A stretch of 64,000 nucleotides of DNA from Siphonodentalium dalli (GCA_032622095.1 CP136067.1:79198705-79262704); one strand, 5' to 3'. Positions 35,476-50,400 are shown, counted from the first letter of the stretch. Numbers and translations: made by a program. Notes: generated from the letters alone by a model not told the origin.

Positions 35476-35642
35476 TATGAAAACTTTACCAAATGGCCGG
35501 ACAAACATATCTTAAATAAAAGCACTAAACACAAAACACCGGGCATATGTCACCTGTATCCTATAAATAACATACTCAGCTATAAATCTGCAGTGATAAA
35601 ATCATTACGGACACCAAATTAACTGAATTTAAAAAAAAATTC

Positions 35643-35850
35643 ACCATTATAGCGATGAGAGACTCGTCACCATCCATATCGCCATTTTGTTTCTAAGCAT
35701 CGTGTGAAGGGAACCAGTATTCTGAAAAAAGTGCATGTGTTCCGACATACTATTTGTTGCAGAACACCGGTCTTTCCAACTATACCAATTGAACAAGTAT
35801 AGAATACAAAATGGCGATATGGATGGCGACGGGTCACTATCGCTAATGGT
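35643..35850. mobile_element. 208-bp MITE with ~45-bp TIRs
   Basis: ACCATTATAGCGATGAGAGA, CATCCATATCGCCATTTTGT and the complement ending AGTGACCCG...ATGGT at 35850. No coding sequence. Confidence 0.82.
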
Positions 35851-36115
35851 GTTGCACACGGGACAGCCATTATTGGCATTAACATCTGCCAGTGTACTGT
35901 AATCTGAGTTATATTTATAATTTATTTTACCATTTTACCCGTGACTTCATCGTGATTGTAGGGTTCTTTAACATGCGCACATTGTTGCACATGGGACAGC
36001 CATTATTGGCATTAACATTGGCTCCTGACCTGAATGTGTGTCTAGCACAGTGCCATCCCTGGACATGACACCGTAGAGGAGTGGAGGTCCGAAATTCACC
36101 CAGTACGTGTTTTTT
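35851..36115. repeat. SINE-related fragment, partly duplicated
   Basis: GGGTTCTTTAACATGCGCAC and GCACATGGGACAGCCATTAT resemble the body of the 13499-13925 SINE. GTTGCACACGGGACAGCCAT occurs at 35850 and GTTGCACATGGGACAGCCAT at 35983. Confidence 0.5.
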
Positions 36116-36490
36116 AAATTAAAAAAAAGATATATAAATAGTTTTTTCCGACATTATATACTGTGTTATATTTATAATTTATATAAATTATAGTATTAGG
36201 AATTGGCCCTGATAGCCTACCCAATAATCTGTGAAGAATAACCAATTACTTTCCTGGGAAGTGGCAGCAATTAATCACCCATGTTTAACGTACATGTATA
36301 CTGTTTGGAGCTGTCATAGTGTTGAGTAAATTGTTATTGGCTACTATAATTGTACTGTACTGTACATACACACTAGCGTTTTACTTTTTCAGCATAAATT
36401 CACTGAATGATATATGATATCTGTTTTAGTGGCAAATGGATGCAATTTGCCTTCTTGCCTACTGGTATTAAAGTCATGTATCTATTTCAG

Positions 36491-36711
36491 CAGTACAGGT
36501 GGTCTGACTGTCAGACATGTTATGGAGGAAGACGACTGCGACTCGGACACCTCAGCCTGGGATAGCAGTGTAGCAAGTGTGTCTAGTATTCAAGCTTCTC
36601 CTACTCACCAGCAGGCTGAGCAGTTATCAAATTCAGTAAGCCAGCAAGAAAATCCTGAGCAGCAGAAATCAGAAGATTTACCTCTTATTGAAAACAGTTC
36701 AGATAATCAAG
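36491..36711 (+). CDS. W-D-S gene exon (acidic, AWDSS)
   Basis: Acceptor TATTTCAGCAG (two possible AGs, NAGNAG) and donor GTAACC. It encodes [32 protein letters not shown] and a Gln/Ser-rich tail ending SSDNQ. The open frame continues into flanking intron on both sides by chance. An internal ATG at 36522 would also allow this to be a first coding exon. Confidence 0.75.
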
Positions 36712-39700
36712 GTAACCATATATGTCAACTTCTCGAGGCTGATCTTTCACAGAAAGTGTCACAGAATCAGCTAGCATGGGGAAATAGTCTAGCTTTTTCA
36801 TCATATTATCTACCAATTTATTCCAGAGCAGTAATAAGAGTTTTGGCTTTTAATAAGTTAAAGGTATTTAGTGTTGAAACGATTAATCGACTAGTCGAAG
36901 TCGACGTGATTATTAAATTAGTCAATCCCGAAATCTGCTTGTCGATTAGTCGGGAAAAAGCACTACCTATGTGCTATCATGACGGCAGTGCCATTGCACG
37001 GCCATATTATCACGTAATCTGAAACAGTTAACACATATTAACTTCTTAAAGCCTTAAATTGCATTGTTCCTTAAATTGCCACTGCCATCAGTCATGCACG
37101 GGCGGTGAACTCCATGACCTGAACTGAACGCAATGTATGCATGTGTAGGCACGGTTTCTTTTATGTTGGTCATCAAAGACATGAAGTGTCGCTGCTGACT
37201 GAACACTGAACACTGTCTAGATCGATGTGATGTAATTGACAAGTGATAACTTCTCACTGTGACCCATGTAATACTAGAGTAATGATGGAACAAAATGGCT
37301 TCAATGATATACGAAACATAATTCACGACAAGTCAAGCTGGTAAAGTCAACTCAGTAACTGAATAGATTCTAATACCCATACCCCCCCGGGGCCCCCCCC
37401 CCCCCCCGCGACATGAGGCGCCTATTCAGAGAGACAATAGAACACACCCGACATCTTGTTAGCGAGACTTACGTACGAACGAGACTTGCCTATTTATTTC
37501 CTGGTTACCGGCGACAATTTTGTTTAAATAAAATGTTTTATTACCTGCATTCCCCAAACCGTGAGATTATATGGAGGTTGCAGGAGAGCCGGGTTTAAGA
37601 CATCAAATTGGGAGACTCACGGGCAAAACGGGAGATTATATAGTTCATGTGCTTTCCGTTTGAACGTTCTGAAATGAAGAGTTGGATACTAAAAACTGCG
37701 ATGCCACATAGCCCATTTTATACATCATATGGGCTTAGAAACGGGAACTCTTAGAAGGCGTCCGACTAGTCGACTAGTAGTCGATTACCTCTGGCGACTA
37801 GTCGATTCCTTAAAATTGCTAATCGTTTCAACACTAAATGTATTCGATCTGATCAGACGCTCCTAAATTACTTTTTCTTTACCTTCGGGGGTAAAAAATA
37901 TTTTATTTCAGTCGAGGAACCCACCCATCAAATCTCAGAATGATCAGATATCGATTTTTGAAGTTTGTTATTTCTCAAGATGTGTAATAATATGTGGCCT
38001 AGAAACACGTGGTCAAACGGAGAGTCTCTAACAAAATTGTGGATGAAGATGGATAACTCTAAAATCAAGTGGTAATAGGGTTAAATTTTGTGATACTTTA
38101 GTGATAGTACGGCCATATTTTGTTGAACAAAATGTTGATAAATAGCAAAGTTTGTGGTACCATAGTTGACAGTGGTTAGCATTATTTTGTTGCAATAAAT
38201 CGATTCTGATAACTTATATATAAAGCACATTTTGAAGAAATAGTCCAAGGTATATTTGAAGCCTCTGACCAAAAACAGGCTCAAGATGTTGGCTGTCCCC
38301 AATCGCTGATGGTTTAACAAAAATGCCATTCTATCAAGACATACAATAAGTATTTTGATATAGGTTGACAGCAGGCAGCTTGTGACCATTTACTTATGAG
38401 GGGACTGACTGGAGATATTAAAAGGTCTCAAGAGTCTGGATTCATTTACATGAATCAGTATGGAAATATGAAATGTGACTTTTATCTTTTGAATACTCCT
38501 GGCATGCTCAAAGTATCAGATAAACAATAGTCCAGGATATTCTCTGTATTTAGCTGTTCCAAAACACTTGGTCTTGGTCAGAAAATATGTTTCTTATATC
38601 ATGCCATGCACAATTATTTAGCTAATTTTGCATCAGACAAGATGGGGCCATTGACAAAAACTGGCCAAGATATAAGACATGATTTTTTCTATGATTTTTG
38701 GAACCCTGTCTGAGTTAATGGCGACTTTCTCTCTTGTTACCACAAATAGGCTCTTAGAAGGGAGTATGATTACTGATAAGAGGTAAACTGATTTTAGGCA
38801 GTCATGGGCTATTTCACACACACAAAAAAACAGATTTAATTTACTATTTTTTAGGAGACCACTTGGAGTATTCATAGGTCCCGCCAAACCTGGATGGGAT
38901 AAGGATGTATACTCATTGTAGAACATTAATTTTGATAGGATGGCCACCAGGTTGGCTAATAATCTTTTTTGGAGACCCCTTGGCCCATTTAAAAACGATA
39001 CATTAACTCATCAACATAAAATTAAAGCCTGGAATTTCATGCTTTAGCCAATAACGCCTGAATATGTTAAAGATGAATAATCCGATTAAACGCCCCCTAA
39101 TTATTATTTCTTTGGCTTCGATGGTAAAAAATATGTGATTCGAGTCGAGGAACCCACCAGTCAAAGCTCAGAGTTATTAGATATAAATTTTTGATATGAG
39201 TTATTTTTGACCACTGGGAATATTTGGCGGCCTGGTAAAAATCAGCTGACTTCTTACAGAAATAGTACAGACATGCGCGAACGTCATTACGAGAGGTCAT
39301 GCAGGATCATGGCTCCATGTGCGATCAGTGGTGACCAATTAGTTTCAGAATAGAACTCAATGAAAAGTATCGCCATCAAGAGGAATACGGTCTGCTGTTA
39401 TAGTTGATATGCAGATGCATGCATTATAGTTATTTATGATTCTGTAATCACGTTTTATCCATGCAAATAGACATGGTATATGGCATCATGCTGGTTACAC
39501 GTGGACAAAATTATTAAGTTTCATTATGCGTGGAAAAATTGTCAACGCGTCATTAACCTCCGTTTTCGCAATTTAAATATAACCATATCATGAAGCTGTG
39601 TTTGTAATTATTATTGAATTTTTAAAGAGCCTGGATTCCTCCTTGCATTGACCTTTTACATCACAGCCAATGAAATAGCACCAAGTCTGAGAATGAAGGG

Positions 39701-40425
39701 AATCCGATCAATACTGAAATCATATCTGAGTCAGAGTCAAAATACCATTGAGCATCTGGATGTAGCCTAATTAACCAGGTCCATGATGACTCAAACTTTA
39801 TATATTGATCATTAAGCTGTTGATTCACAAAGCATTGTTGCTATCAGGTCGATTTTATCCCAATTAACTGTTCCAACTCTTTATAATGTTATCATATTAA
39901 CCCTTTCTATACTAAATGGATTCTCCCATTCAGTTATAAAAGTATACATAGGAAATGTCTATTATTCATTTTGAGGGATGTTCATGTAATATAAGCAGTC
40001 GATAGACAGAAAGACAGATCATACAACAGCAGAATGATTCATATTCACCTATGGTCGTTTGTTTAACTTATTATCTGAACATTTCCTGAGGGAACTGTTC
40101 ATCAGTGAGTATTTAGTATAGAAAGGGTTAATTGAGATCGATTAATCATGAATGGTTTATGTTCATCTGTAGGGATATTCAGCAAATATAGGCAGATGAC
40201 CAACATATAATAAAAGTGTAGAAATATTCCTATTTCATTGATGGGAAATGTTCAGTTAATAAGTTATGGCTATTTGTTGAACTTATTATCTGAACATTTC
40301 TTATGGGAATTACTTGTCAATCAGTATTTAGTAAAGAAACGATTGGTCATCCAAAGAGGATTTGACCCATTCATTACTAATAAAAGTATCGAATAAAAGT
40401 CCTTCTCTCGTTCATCCCCAGTGGT

Positions 40426-40457
<32 letters not shown>

Positions 40458-43400
40458 TGTAGAGTGAAAATCCACTGTGGTTAAGCTGTGTCACTGGTGA
40501 CATCGGAGAGTGAAAAACTTGAGGCCATATCTGTGTGTTAAAGTTGGCGAGGAAGGCAAAAAATCGAGATAAAACTTGAATACACTGACCAATCAAATTG
40601 GAGACCCATAACAAACAGTATATAAGGCGAGCAAAATCCTCAAAAAATCACACGCCAAACTCGTCCTGATGAAGTTAAACAATAACGAAAGCGCTAGACT
40701 TATACTGCAGGTTATCTGAGTATTGAAGCTTTTCTCTGGAGTTTTATCTCGATTTTTTGCCATTCATTACTAATTTAATGGATTCTCCCATTCAATTATA
40801 TATTCCCATTGAAAGTATACATTGGAATGTTAGATTTTTGGATGTGTGTGAAAACCTAGGATTCCTACTCAGTCCTTTGGAGTTATAAATTACACACTGG
40901 TCCATTATATGTAGACGAAGGATAATCAGCAACAGCTAATACAAGTGGAGAAGGATTCCAATTCATTGGTCTTTATTAATAGACCTTTTTTAACTTATTA
41001 TCTGAACAGTTCCTATGGGAGCTACTCGACAATGAGTATTTAGTAAAGAAAGTGTTAAATTATATAATAAATTAGAATATAGTGCTTAAGGTTATGTTGA
41101 AACATATGTACTGAAACTATAATCTATTGATTCATCTTACATTTTATATGAAATTTCAATGTATAGTCAATCGGAAGCTCCTCTTTTAAAATTAATCTAA
41201 TAATTTAGATTTTCCACAAAAAATATTAACTGATTGCTTAAGGTCATATGGAACACTCTGCTAGGGTGATCAAATAGAAATAGAAAATCTTATTAAAAGT
41301 AGTTGTCTTCATAGTGTTATCTTTGTAATGTTATCTTCATTATGTCCAAATGGGCATGTCAGTCTTATTTATGAACTATATGCCGTGATTCTTATTGTGG
41401 AATTATTGTCATTTATATATTAGTGATAATTCAATCCTGAATTAAGGACTAAAAATATTTACAAATGTGTGTTGTTAAGACGTTGTGTTTTTGAGATAGT
41501 AAAAATTTTGAATTATTGATAAAAAATTATTTGAATGCCACTTTCTTGTTGGGAAAAGTGTCCTGGTACGCCATCATCAGTTTGATTTACTGAAATAAGT
41601 GCACAATACACTGCACTGCACAATATGTCTTTACTGATCAGGTTTAGTGAATACAACTTCCTTCTTATCTCGAAACAATATACTTATTGACTTAATAACT
41701 TTCATCAGAACAGATATTGCTTGAAGGGCTCCAAAAAACTGTCCAGTATAATATTAGTGTGATAGTTTTTAATACTAAATTCAACATCCAATTTCCTTAC
41801 ATAAGCCAGCAGTTAGAAAGGTAAATAAAGTTGGTTCTCAAAAAGCCCTTGATAGCGATTACCACGTCATCACTTATGATGCCTAGTTGTCACAGGTAAT
41901 GCACATGAGCACAACAGATATATAGTTGTCCCAAAGTTTCTGATGTTCTCAAAATAGTAACATGTAGCTTGAGCAACCAATCAGAATATCAGAAAAGAAA
42001 TTGCCCAGACAGATTTTATGCCAAATTTATGGTCAACCCTTTCATGACTGGAGCTTCCTGAAATATTTTGAAAACCCTGTGCCAATGCATTCTCTTATAT
42101 ATGCGAGTCTCCCATAGGGAGCCTCGCACATATAAGAGAATACATTAGCCTAAAACTATTACCTTGATCTTGTAAGCCAGTGCATTCTCTTGTACATGAG
42201 AGGATCCCTACTGGAGACTCTCATATGTAAAAGAAGTATAAACACATGATCTTTGATGCTGCACCAGCACAGCCCCGGTCATGAAAGGGTTGAACAAAAT
42301 TCATACACTAAACATTTTGTTTGGTTCATAATTTGATAAGAACATTATGTTGCTCTTTAGTGCAATTTTGAAGATAGACTTTCTTAAAACAGGGCTAATT
42401 TGCTGCACATTTTTGCAGACTTGCATGTTGAATGAAGTGTCATGTATTCAAATGGGAAATTTGGTACTTCCCCTACAATATTATCTCAAATAATATCTTA
42501 ATATTTCTCATATGGAGATTGGCATATCTAAACAACTACCTGGCTTGTATTGGGTGCTATAAGATTTCATATCACAAATCAAGCCTACATATGTAGCTTA
42601 TAGATCAGCTATGTGTAGAGTTGAAACTCATATATTGAGTTCATGCACTAGTGACTTCAGGTCATATACTCACATAGTAAAGCAATGTCAATTCAACATT
42701 GGAAAAGATCAAAGCATTGAAATATATTCTGAAAATCATATTCAGACTTAAATATTTGAAATTACTTAATTTAACAACTTTTTAGCTCAACTTTACTTTG
42801 TAAAGTTTGAGCTATTGCCATGGCTTTGTCGTCCGTCGTCCGTGTGTGCGTAAGGCGTCAACAATAGAGGCTACAGGTCGTACCTTTGATCAGATCATTA
42901 TGAAATTTGTCATAGCTGTTGACATCAACATTTGTACCGGAATGATTCATTTTGGTGTCATACGGAAAAAAAACATGGCCACCAGCGGCCATGTTAGATT
43001 TCAAAATTCAATCCATTAGCACGGGCTACAGGCCGTACTGTTCGTCTGATCGTCCTGAAAACATGGCCGCCAGCAGCCATCTTCGATTTTACTCTTTGCA
43101 TGACTAAATCCTTTAGCACGGGCTACAGGTCGTACCTTTAGTCAGATCATCATAAAATTTGTCATGGATGTTGACAATGACATGTAGATGGGAACGAGTC
43201 ATTTTTGGGTTATTCGGGCAAAAAACATGGCCGCCAGCAGCCATCTTGGATTTTACTCTTTGTATGACTAAATCCTTTAGCACGGGCTACAGGTCGTACC
43301 TTTAGTCTGATAATCATGAAATTTGTCATGGCTGTTGAAATTGGAATGTAGATGGGAACGAGTCATTTTGGGGTCATTCGGACAAAAAACATGGCCGCCA

Positions 43401-46400
43401 GTGGCCATCTTTGTTTTCAAAATTTAATCCATTAGCACGGGCCACAGGTCGCACTATTCGTCTGATCATCATGAAATTTGTCATGGATGTTAATATTGAC
43501 ATGTAAATGGGAACGAGTCATTTTGGGGTCATTCGGCCCAAAAACATGGCCGCCAGCAGCCATCTTGGATTTTACTCTTTGTATGACTAAATCCTTTAGC
43601 ACGGGCTACAGGTCGTACCTTTAGTCTGATCATCATAAAATTTGTCATGGATGTTAACAATGACATGTAGATGGGAACGAGTCATTTTGGGGTCATTCGG
43701 CCAAAAAACATGGCCGCCAGCAGCCGTCTTGGATTTTACTCTTTGCATGACTAAATCCTTTAGCACGGGCTACAGGTCCTACTTTTAGTCTGATCATCAT
43801 AAAATTTGTCAAGAATGTTAATAATGACATGTAGATGGGAACGAGTTATTTTGGGGTCATTCGGCCAAAAAACATGGCCGCCAGCAGCCATCTTGAATTT
43901 TACTCTTTGTATGACTAAATCCTTTAGCACGGGCTACAGGTCGTACCTTTAGTCTGATCATCATAAAATTTGTCATGGCTGTTGATATTGGAATGTAGAT
44001 GGGAACGAGTTATTTTGAGGTCATTCGGACAAAAAACATGGCCGCCAGCAGCCATCTTGCATTTAAAAATTTAATCCATTAGCACGGGCCACAGTTAGTA
44101 CTGTTCGTCTGATCATCATGAAATTTGTCATGGATGTTAATATTGACATGTAGATGGGAACGAGTACTTTTGGGGTCAATTGGCCGAAAAACATGGCCAC
44201 CAGCAGCCATCTTGGATTTTACTCTTTGTATGACTAAATTCTTTAGCACGGGCTACAGGTCGTACCTTTAGTCTGATCATCATAAAATTTGTCATGGATG
44301 TTAACAATGACATGTAGATGGGAACGAGTCATTTTGGGGTCATTCCGAAAAAAAAACATGGCCACCAGCGGCCATCTTGGATTTCAAAGTTTAATCCATT
44401 AGCACAGAAAAACTAAGGTGGAAACTCGTCAACAACAACATGGGACTCATAGAGTCATACCAGTCGCAACTGGCAGCTTATCTGCCCAAGCTTCTCATTA
44501 CAAATCATTCCACTTTAGATAATTTCTATGACGACATCGTTAATGCTCTTACTCGTGCATCGCGTGAAGTCATCCCCAAATCGAAATTTAAAAAGCACTT
44601 GAAGCCCTTTTGGGACGACGAACTTCAGACTCTATATAAAGATATGGAAAAGTTAAGGTCTATTTGGATCCAAGAGGGTCGACCTAGGGGAGATTCATTC
44701 TCCTCCTTTGCAAACTACAAGCATGCTAAACGAGACTTCCAGTCTTTACACCGTCGAAAAGCCAGTAAATTTTTACGGGACAAACACTCTGAGCTGGACA
44801 ATTTGGCCGAGCTCGATCAAGCAACTTTCTACCGCTTGCTGAAAAACGACCGTAAAAGTCGTAACACAAGTCTCCCTCTATTCAAACAAAACAATACCAT
44901 TCTCAGAGGTAAAACTGAGGTAGTCAATGCTTGGGCGGAGTACTATAAAGCAATATTCAGCGAGGCAACTGATCCACTCTTTGATGTAGATAATTATAAC
45001 TTTGTAAATAATTTCATTAATAACGCCTCTAGTCACTCATCTTCAAGCTCATGCGATGTACTTATTACACATCCAGTAACTGCAGATGAACTCAGTAATT
45101 TACTTAACAGACTTGACAAGAACAAAGCGCATGGTTATGACTCAGTCTCATATGAACACATAATTTACGGAGGTGAAGCGTTGCTCAGTTGCCTGGCATA
45201 TTTATTTTCACATATGTTTGAATATTCACATGTACCTCTTGCAGCGAAACGGGGCGTCATGGTGTCTCTTTACAAAGGAGGTCGAAAACCTAAAGACAGT
45301 TTTGATAGCTACCGAGCAATTACCATATTACCTGCAATTTACAAGTTATTTGAGAGAGTTGTCTCTCTTAGACTGGAAACGTACATGCCGTCTTCAATCG
45401 CCGTCCATCCGTTACAACACGGTTTCGAAAAAGGGATCAGTTGCGCCATGACATCCTGTTTCGTGCAAGAATGTATTAGTTACGCCAGAGAACAACACAA
45501 CAAGCTTTACTCATGTCTATTAGACGTGCGTAAAGCTTTCGATTGTGTTTGGATCAATGGCCTCTTGTACAAATTATTCCTCAGAGGATTACAAGGCAAA
45601 AACATGGCTCATCATACGAGATTTATTATCTGGCATAAAATGTTGTATCCGCAACGACGGAACATATTCCGACTGGTTCTCCTTATCTCAAGGAACCAGA
45701 CAAGGATCCATATTATCACCTCTGTGGTACAAAATATACGCAGACGACCTCCTCCATATTATTGAGAAGTCAAAATTAGGCCTTCGTATTCACTCATTGA
45801 ACTGTTCATCCCCCACACAAGCCGATGATATGATGCTTATTTCGTTATCTCGCCCAGGTCTTATTGGCCTATACGAGTTATGCCTTGAATACAGTTATAA
45901 GTGGCGGTTCAGCTATAATTCTTCCAAAACCGTCATAATGGTTTTCAATGAAACCAAACAAGAAGCCGAAAAATGTGCTAGATCGTGGCCATTTGGATCA
46001 TCTTTTCTCAGCGAAGTTGACTCATATACTCACCTTGGAATTCTTCTGTCCAAATCCCATTTCAATAATAATTTTGTCGATGCCATATGTACAAAATTAA
46101 GGGGTACATATTTCGGCCTCTCCGATGTTGGCCTATACCCTGGTGGTATCTCGCCTCAAAGCTCATACAAACTTTACAGAACAATAGTTATTCCTTCAGG
46201 ACTATATGGCAGCGAACTTCTCTGGAACCTTAACGCAACTCAAAAAGAGAAGCTTGAGAAGGCCCATAGAGTTTGCATCAAGCATATGCAAGGCTTTCCG
46301 ACGAGGACCCGTACAGTTATCGCACAAGGCTGTCTGGGCTGTTCCTCGCTAGAATCGTGGATTGATCGTCGGAAACTCTCAATATTTGGCGCTTTCTGTA

Positions 46401-47407
46401 GGCCAAATTACGAGAAAACATCAAAACAATTATTCTTAAGACGCCTATATGATTTTATTTCTGGTCTTTCAACTGATGAAACATCTTTTATTTGTGACAT
46501 ATGGTGCATTCTATGTAAATATAATATCGAACATCACCTTATTGAATATGCTATTTCCAATAAATTTCCATCGGTCGTGGCGTGGAAACGTTTGGTGCGG
46601 TCAGCTGTACAGGAGTTAGATGAACTCGACTGGAATAATCATATCGCCAGCGACTCCTCCTTAGCAGCTTTCCGCACCATTCATCCCACGCTGCGAACGA
46701 TCGGTATATGGAAACTGTGCTCACAATTTCCGAAGGAAAAATTTGTATTCCTCCTGATTGGTCGCATAATCGCACATACAGCTTTCGGAGAAACTGACAC
46801 ATGCAAACACTGTTTAGCGACCTACCCATGTGTAGTACAACATATCTTGTTAGATTGCCCATCATTGCTACATATTCGGAATGACATGTGGTATCACGTC
46901 ATTGACCAACATGGCATTGAATGTTTCCTTTACCTAGACCAATTACCCCGTTTGCAGCTACTGTCTGCCCTTCTGGGATCGCCACATAGAGATCTCGCTC
47001 TGCTCTCAGATAACCACCTTAATTTATCTCGGTTGCTCGTTAGGACAACAGCATTTATGTGGAAACAGTTTCATTTTGATGATGGTTAACTAAAGTGATC
47101 AGCGCTCTTTCGGAATATAATGGCGTTATCTTTTTCTTTTTTTCTTCTATTAATACATTTACAGTTAGTTGGTAAATTATCTCAGTCCCAGCTTTGGTCA
47201 ATTCAGTACCATGCACCGTTCCGCCAAACATGTATAATTATATATACTTCAAATTACCCATATCTTCCTGCATGTGTAGGCTGTTTGACAGTTTACGTAC
47301 GATACATTTTACATAACCTGACTTCAACGGACATCCATGAATCTTAGTATTCTTCCGGATACATGATGGCACAAGCCATACCCATATCTACACGTATGTG
47401 TGTGTGC

Positions 47408-47465
<58 letters not shown>

Positions 47466-50400
47466 ATGTGTATGTATATGTATGTATATGTATGTATATG
47501 TATATATATGTATATATGTATGTATGTGTATGTATATATACATGTGTATGTGTATGTATATGTATGTGTGTATGTATGCGTATAGTCCGTATATGTATAT
47601 GTATACATGCATGCGTATGTGTGTATACATATGTATGTGTATATAAATACCATACAACTTTTGCAATTATTCAAACCTTGGAGATATCTCGCTTGCACTT
47701 AAGATAACCATTTTAATTAACATATTGTATAACCGTTTTAAACACAATTTAAAGTCCCTCTTCAGCTCGACGTGAATTATTTCATACTCCTTATTTCCTC
47801 ATAATGTCCCACATAATATGCTTTGGTGTAGTTAATTCCATGTACATGCACATATACACTGCATATAAAGGTGCATGACGTTACATAATGTATTCATATA
47901 TATGCGTGGATGTGTGTGTGAGGGTGGGTGTGTGTATGTGAGGGTGTGTGTGTGTGTGAGGGTGTGCACGTGCGTGTGAGAGGGTGGAGAGGGTGCGTTT
48001 GTGTGTGTTTGTGAGGGTGTGTGTGTGTGTGTGTGTGTGTGAAAGTGTCTATATATGTATAAGTGGATGTATGTGTATATGCATGAAGTGCATATGCAAG
48101 TGCGTGATCGAGCGTGTACTCGTGTACTCGTATGTTTGTATCTGTCTCTTTTGGCAGTCAAATTATATAACCATGTATATTGTATAGCCAAATTTTGATG
48201 TATTTTTGTTCTCAAATTATTTGTAATGATTTTTTTTTTTTTGCTTCTTTGTTTTGTTTATATATATGCTCTTCATTGTATGGAGGAATAAAGATATATA
48301 TAAATTACACACTGGTCCATTATATGTAGACGAAGGATAATCAGCAACAGCTAATACAAGTGGAGAAGGATTCCAATTCATTGGTCTTTATTAATAGACC
48401 TTTTTTAACTTATTATCTGAACAGTTCCTATGGGAGCTACTCGACAATGAGTATTTAGTAAAGAAAGTGTTAAATTATATAATAAATTAGAATATAGTGC
48501 TTAAGGTTATGTTGAAACATATGTACTGAAACTATAATCTATTGATTCATCTTACATTTTATATGAAATTTCAATGTATAGTCAATCGGAAGCTCCTCTT
48601 TTAAAATTAATCTAATAATTTAGATTTTCCACAAAAAATATTAACTGATTGCTTAAGGTCATATGGAACACTCTGCTAGGGTGATCAAATAGAAATAGAA
48701 AATCTTATTAAAAGTAGTTGTCTTCATAGTGTTATCTTTGTAATGTTATCTTCATTATGTCCAAATGGGCATGTCAGTCTTATTTATGAACTATATGCAG
48801 TGATTCTTATTGTGGAATTATTGTCATTTATATATTAGTGATAATTCAATCCTGAATTAAGGACTAAAAATATTTACAAATGTGTGTTGTTAAGACGTTG
48901 TGTATTTGAGATAGTAAAAATTTTGAATTATTGATAACAAATTATTTTAATGCCACTTTCTTGTTGGGAAAAGTGTCCTGGTACGCCATCATCAGTTTGA
49001 TTTACTGAAATAAGTGCACAATACACTGCACTGCACAATATGTCTTTACTGATCAGGTTTAGTGAATACAACTTCCTTCTTATCTCAAAACAATATAATT
49101 ATTGACTTAATAACTTTCACCAGAACAGATATTGCTTGAAGGGCTCCAAAAAAACTGTCCAGTATAATATTAGTGTGATAGTTTTTAATACTAAATTCAA
49201 CATCCAATTTCCTTACATAAGCCAGCAGTTAGAAAGGTAAATAAAGTTGGTTCTCAAAAAGCCCTTGATAGCGATTACCACGTCATCACTTATGATGCCT
49301 AGTTGTCACAGGTAATGCACATGAGCACAACAGATATATAGTTGTCCCAAAGTTTCTGATGTTCTCAAAATAGTAACATGTAGCTTGAGCAACCAATCAG
49401 AATATCAGAAATGAAATTGCCCAGACAGATTTTATGCCAAATTTATGGTCAACCCTTTCATGACTGGAGCTTCCTGAAATTTTTTGAAAACCCTGTGCCA
49501 ATGCATTCTCTTATATATGCGAGTCTCCCATAGGGAGCCTCGCACATATAAGAGAATACATTAGCCTAAAACTATTACCTTGATCTTGTAAGCCAGTGCA
49601 TTCTCTTGTACATGAGAGGATCCCTACTGGAGACTCTCATGTAAAAGAAGTATAAACACATGATCTTTGATGCTGCACCAGCACAGCTCCGGTCATGAAA
49701 GGGTTGAACAAAATTCATACACTAAACATTTTGTTTGGTTCATAATTTGATAAGAACATTATGTTGCTCTTTAGTGCAATTTTGAAGATAGACTTTCTTA
49801 AAACAGGGCTAATTTTCTGCAAATTTTTGCAGACTTGCATGTTGAATGAAGTGTCATGTATTCAAATGGGAAATTTGGTACTTCCCCTACAATATTATCT
49901 CAAATAATATCTTAATATTTCTCATATGGAGATTGGCATATCTAAACAACTACCTGGCTTGTATTGGGTGCTATAAGATTTCATATCACAAATCAAGCCT
50001 ACATATGTAGCTTATAGATCAGCTATGTGTAGAGTTGAAACTCATATATTGAGTTCATGCACTAGTGACTTCAGGTCATATACTCACATAGTAAAGCAAT
50101 GTCAATTCAACATTGGAAAAGATCAAAGCATTGAAATATATTCTGAAAATCATATTCAGACTTAAATATTTGAAATTACTTAATTTAACAACTTTTTAGC
50201 TCAACTTTACTTTGTAAAGTTTGAGCTATTGCCATGGCTTTGTCGTCCGTCGTCCGTGTGTGCATAAGGCGTCAACAATAGAGGCTACAGGTCGTACCTT
50301 TGATCAGATCATTATGAAATTTGTCATAGCTGTTGACATCAACATTTGTACCGGAATGATTCATTTTGGGGTCATACGGGAAAAAAACATGGCCATCAGC

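Larger units (their letters stand above)
40884..44405 (+). repeat. Giant direct repeat, left copy (A)
   Basis: Colinear with 48299-51556 from TATAAATTACACACTGGTCC through the satellite array, ending at CCATTAGCAC exactly where the LINE begins. Over the first 1.8 kb I saw only scattered single-base differences, for example ATATGCCGTG versus ATATGCAGTG near 41390/48795. Copy lengths differ (3522 versus 3258 bp) because of gain or loss of ~160-bp satellite units. Confidence 0.9.
44406..48298 (+). mobile_element. Nearly intact 5'-truncated LINE between direct repeats
   Basis: It starts mid-ORF at 44406 (the frame is open through the junction: [11 protein letters not shown] before the first ATG) and runs through an RT ORF to the stop at 47087-47089. 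A 1.2-kb 3' region with TA/TG microsatellites (47408-47640, 47920-48044) follows, and the end is GGAATAAAGATATATATA. The endonuclease domain is missing. Base composition is clearly more GC-rich than the flanks. It abuts copy A on its left and copy A' on its right. Confidence 0.85.

Noticed and set aside
36712-37022. Continuation of the open frame beyond the exon donor at 36711
   Set aside because: It reads through GTAACC into the hAT-like MITE at 36869. The next exon joins correctly in phase at 36711.
40321-40614. 97-codon minus frame with a poly-Pro stretch
   Set aside because: The poly-Pro is only the complement of the G30 tract.
42807-43019. 70-codon frame repeated at 50221-50433
   Set aside because: Part of the TAGCTCAACTT satellite element. 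Conservation is due to the large direct repeat.
47324-47707. Open frames of 80-124 codons on both strands (Tyr/Ile/His/Val-rich)
   Set aside because: They are translations of TA/TG microsatellite sequence in the LINE 3' region.
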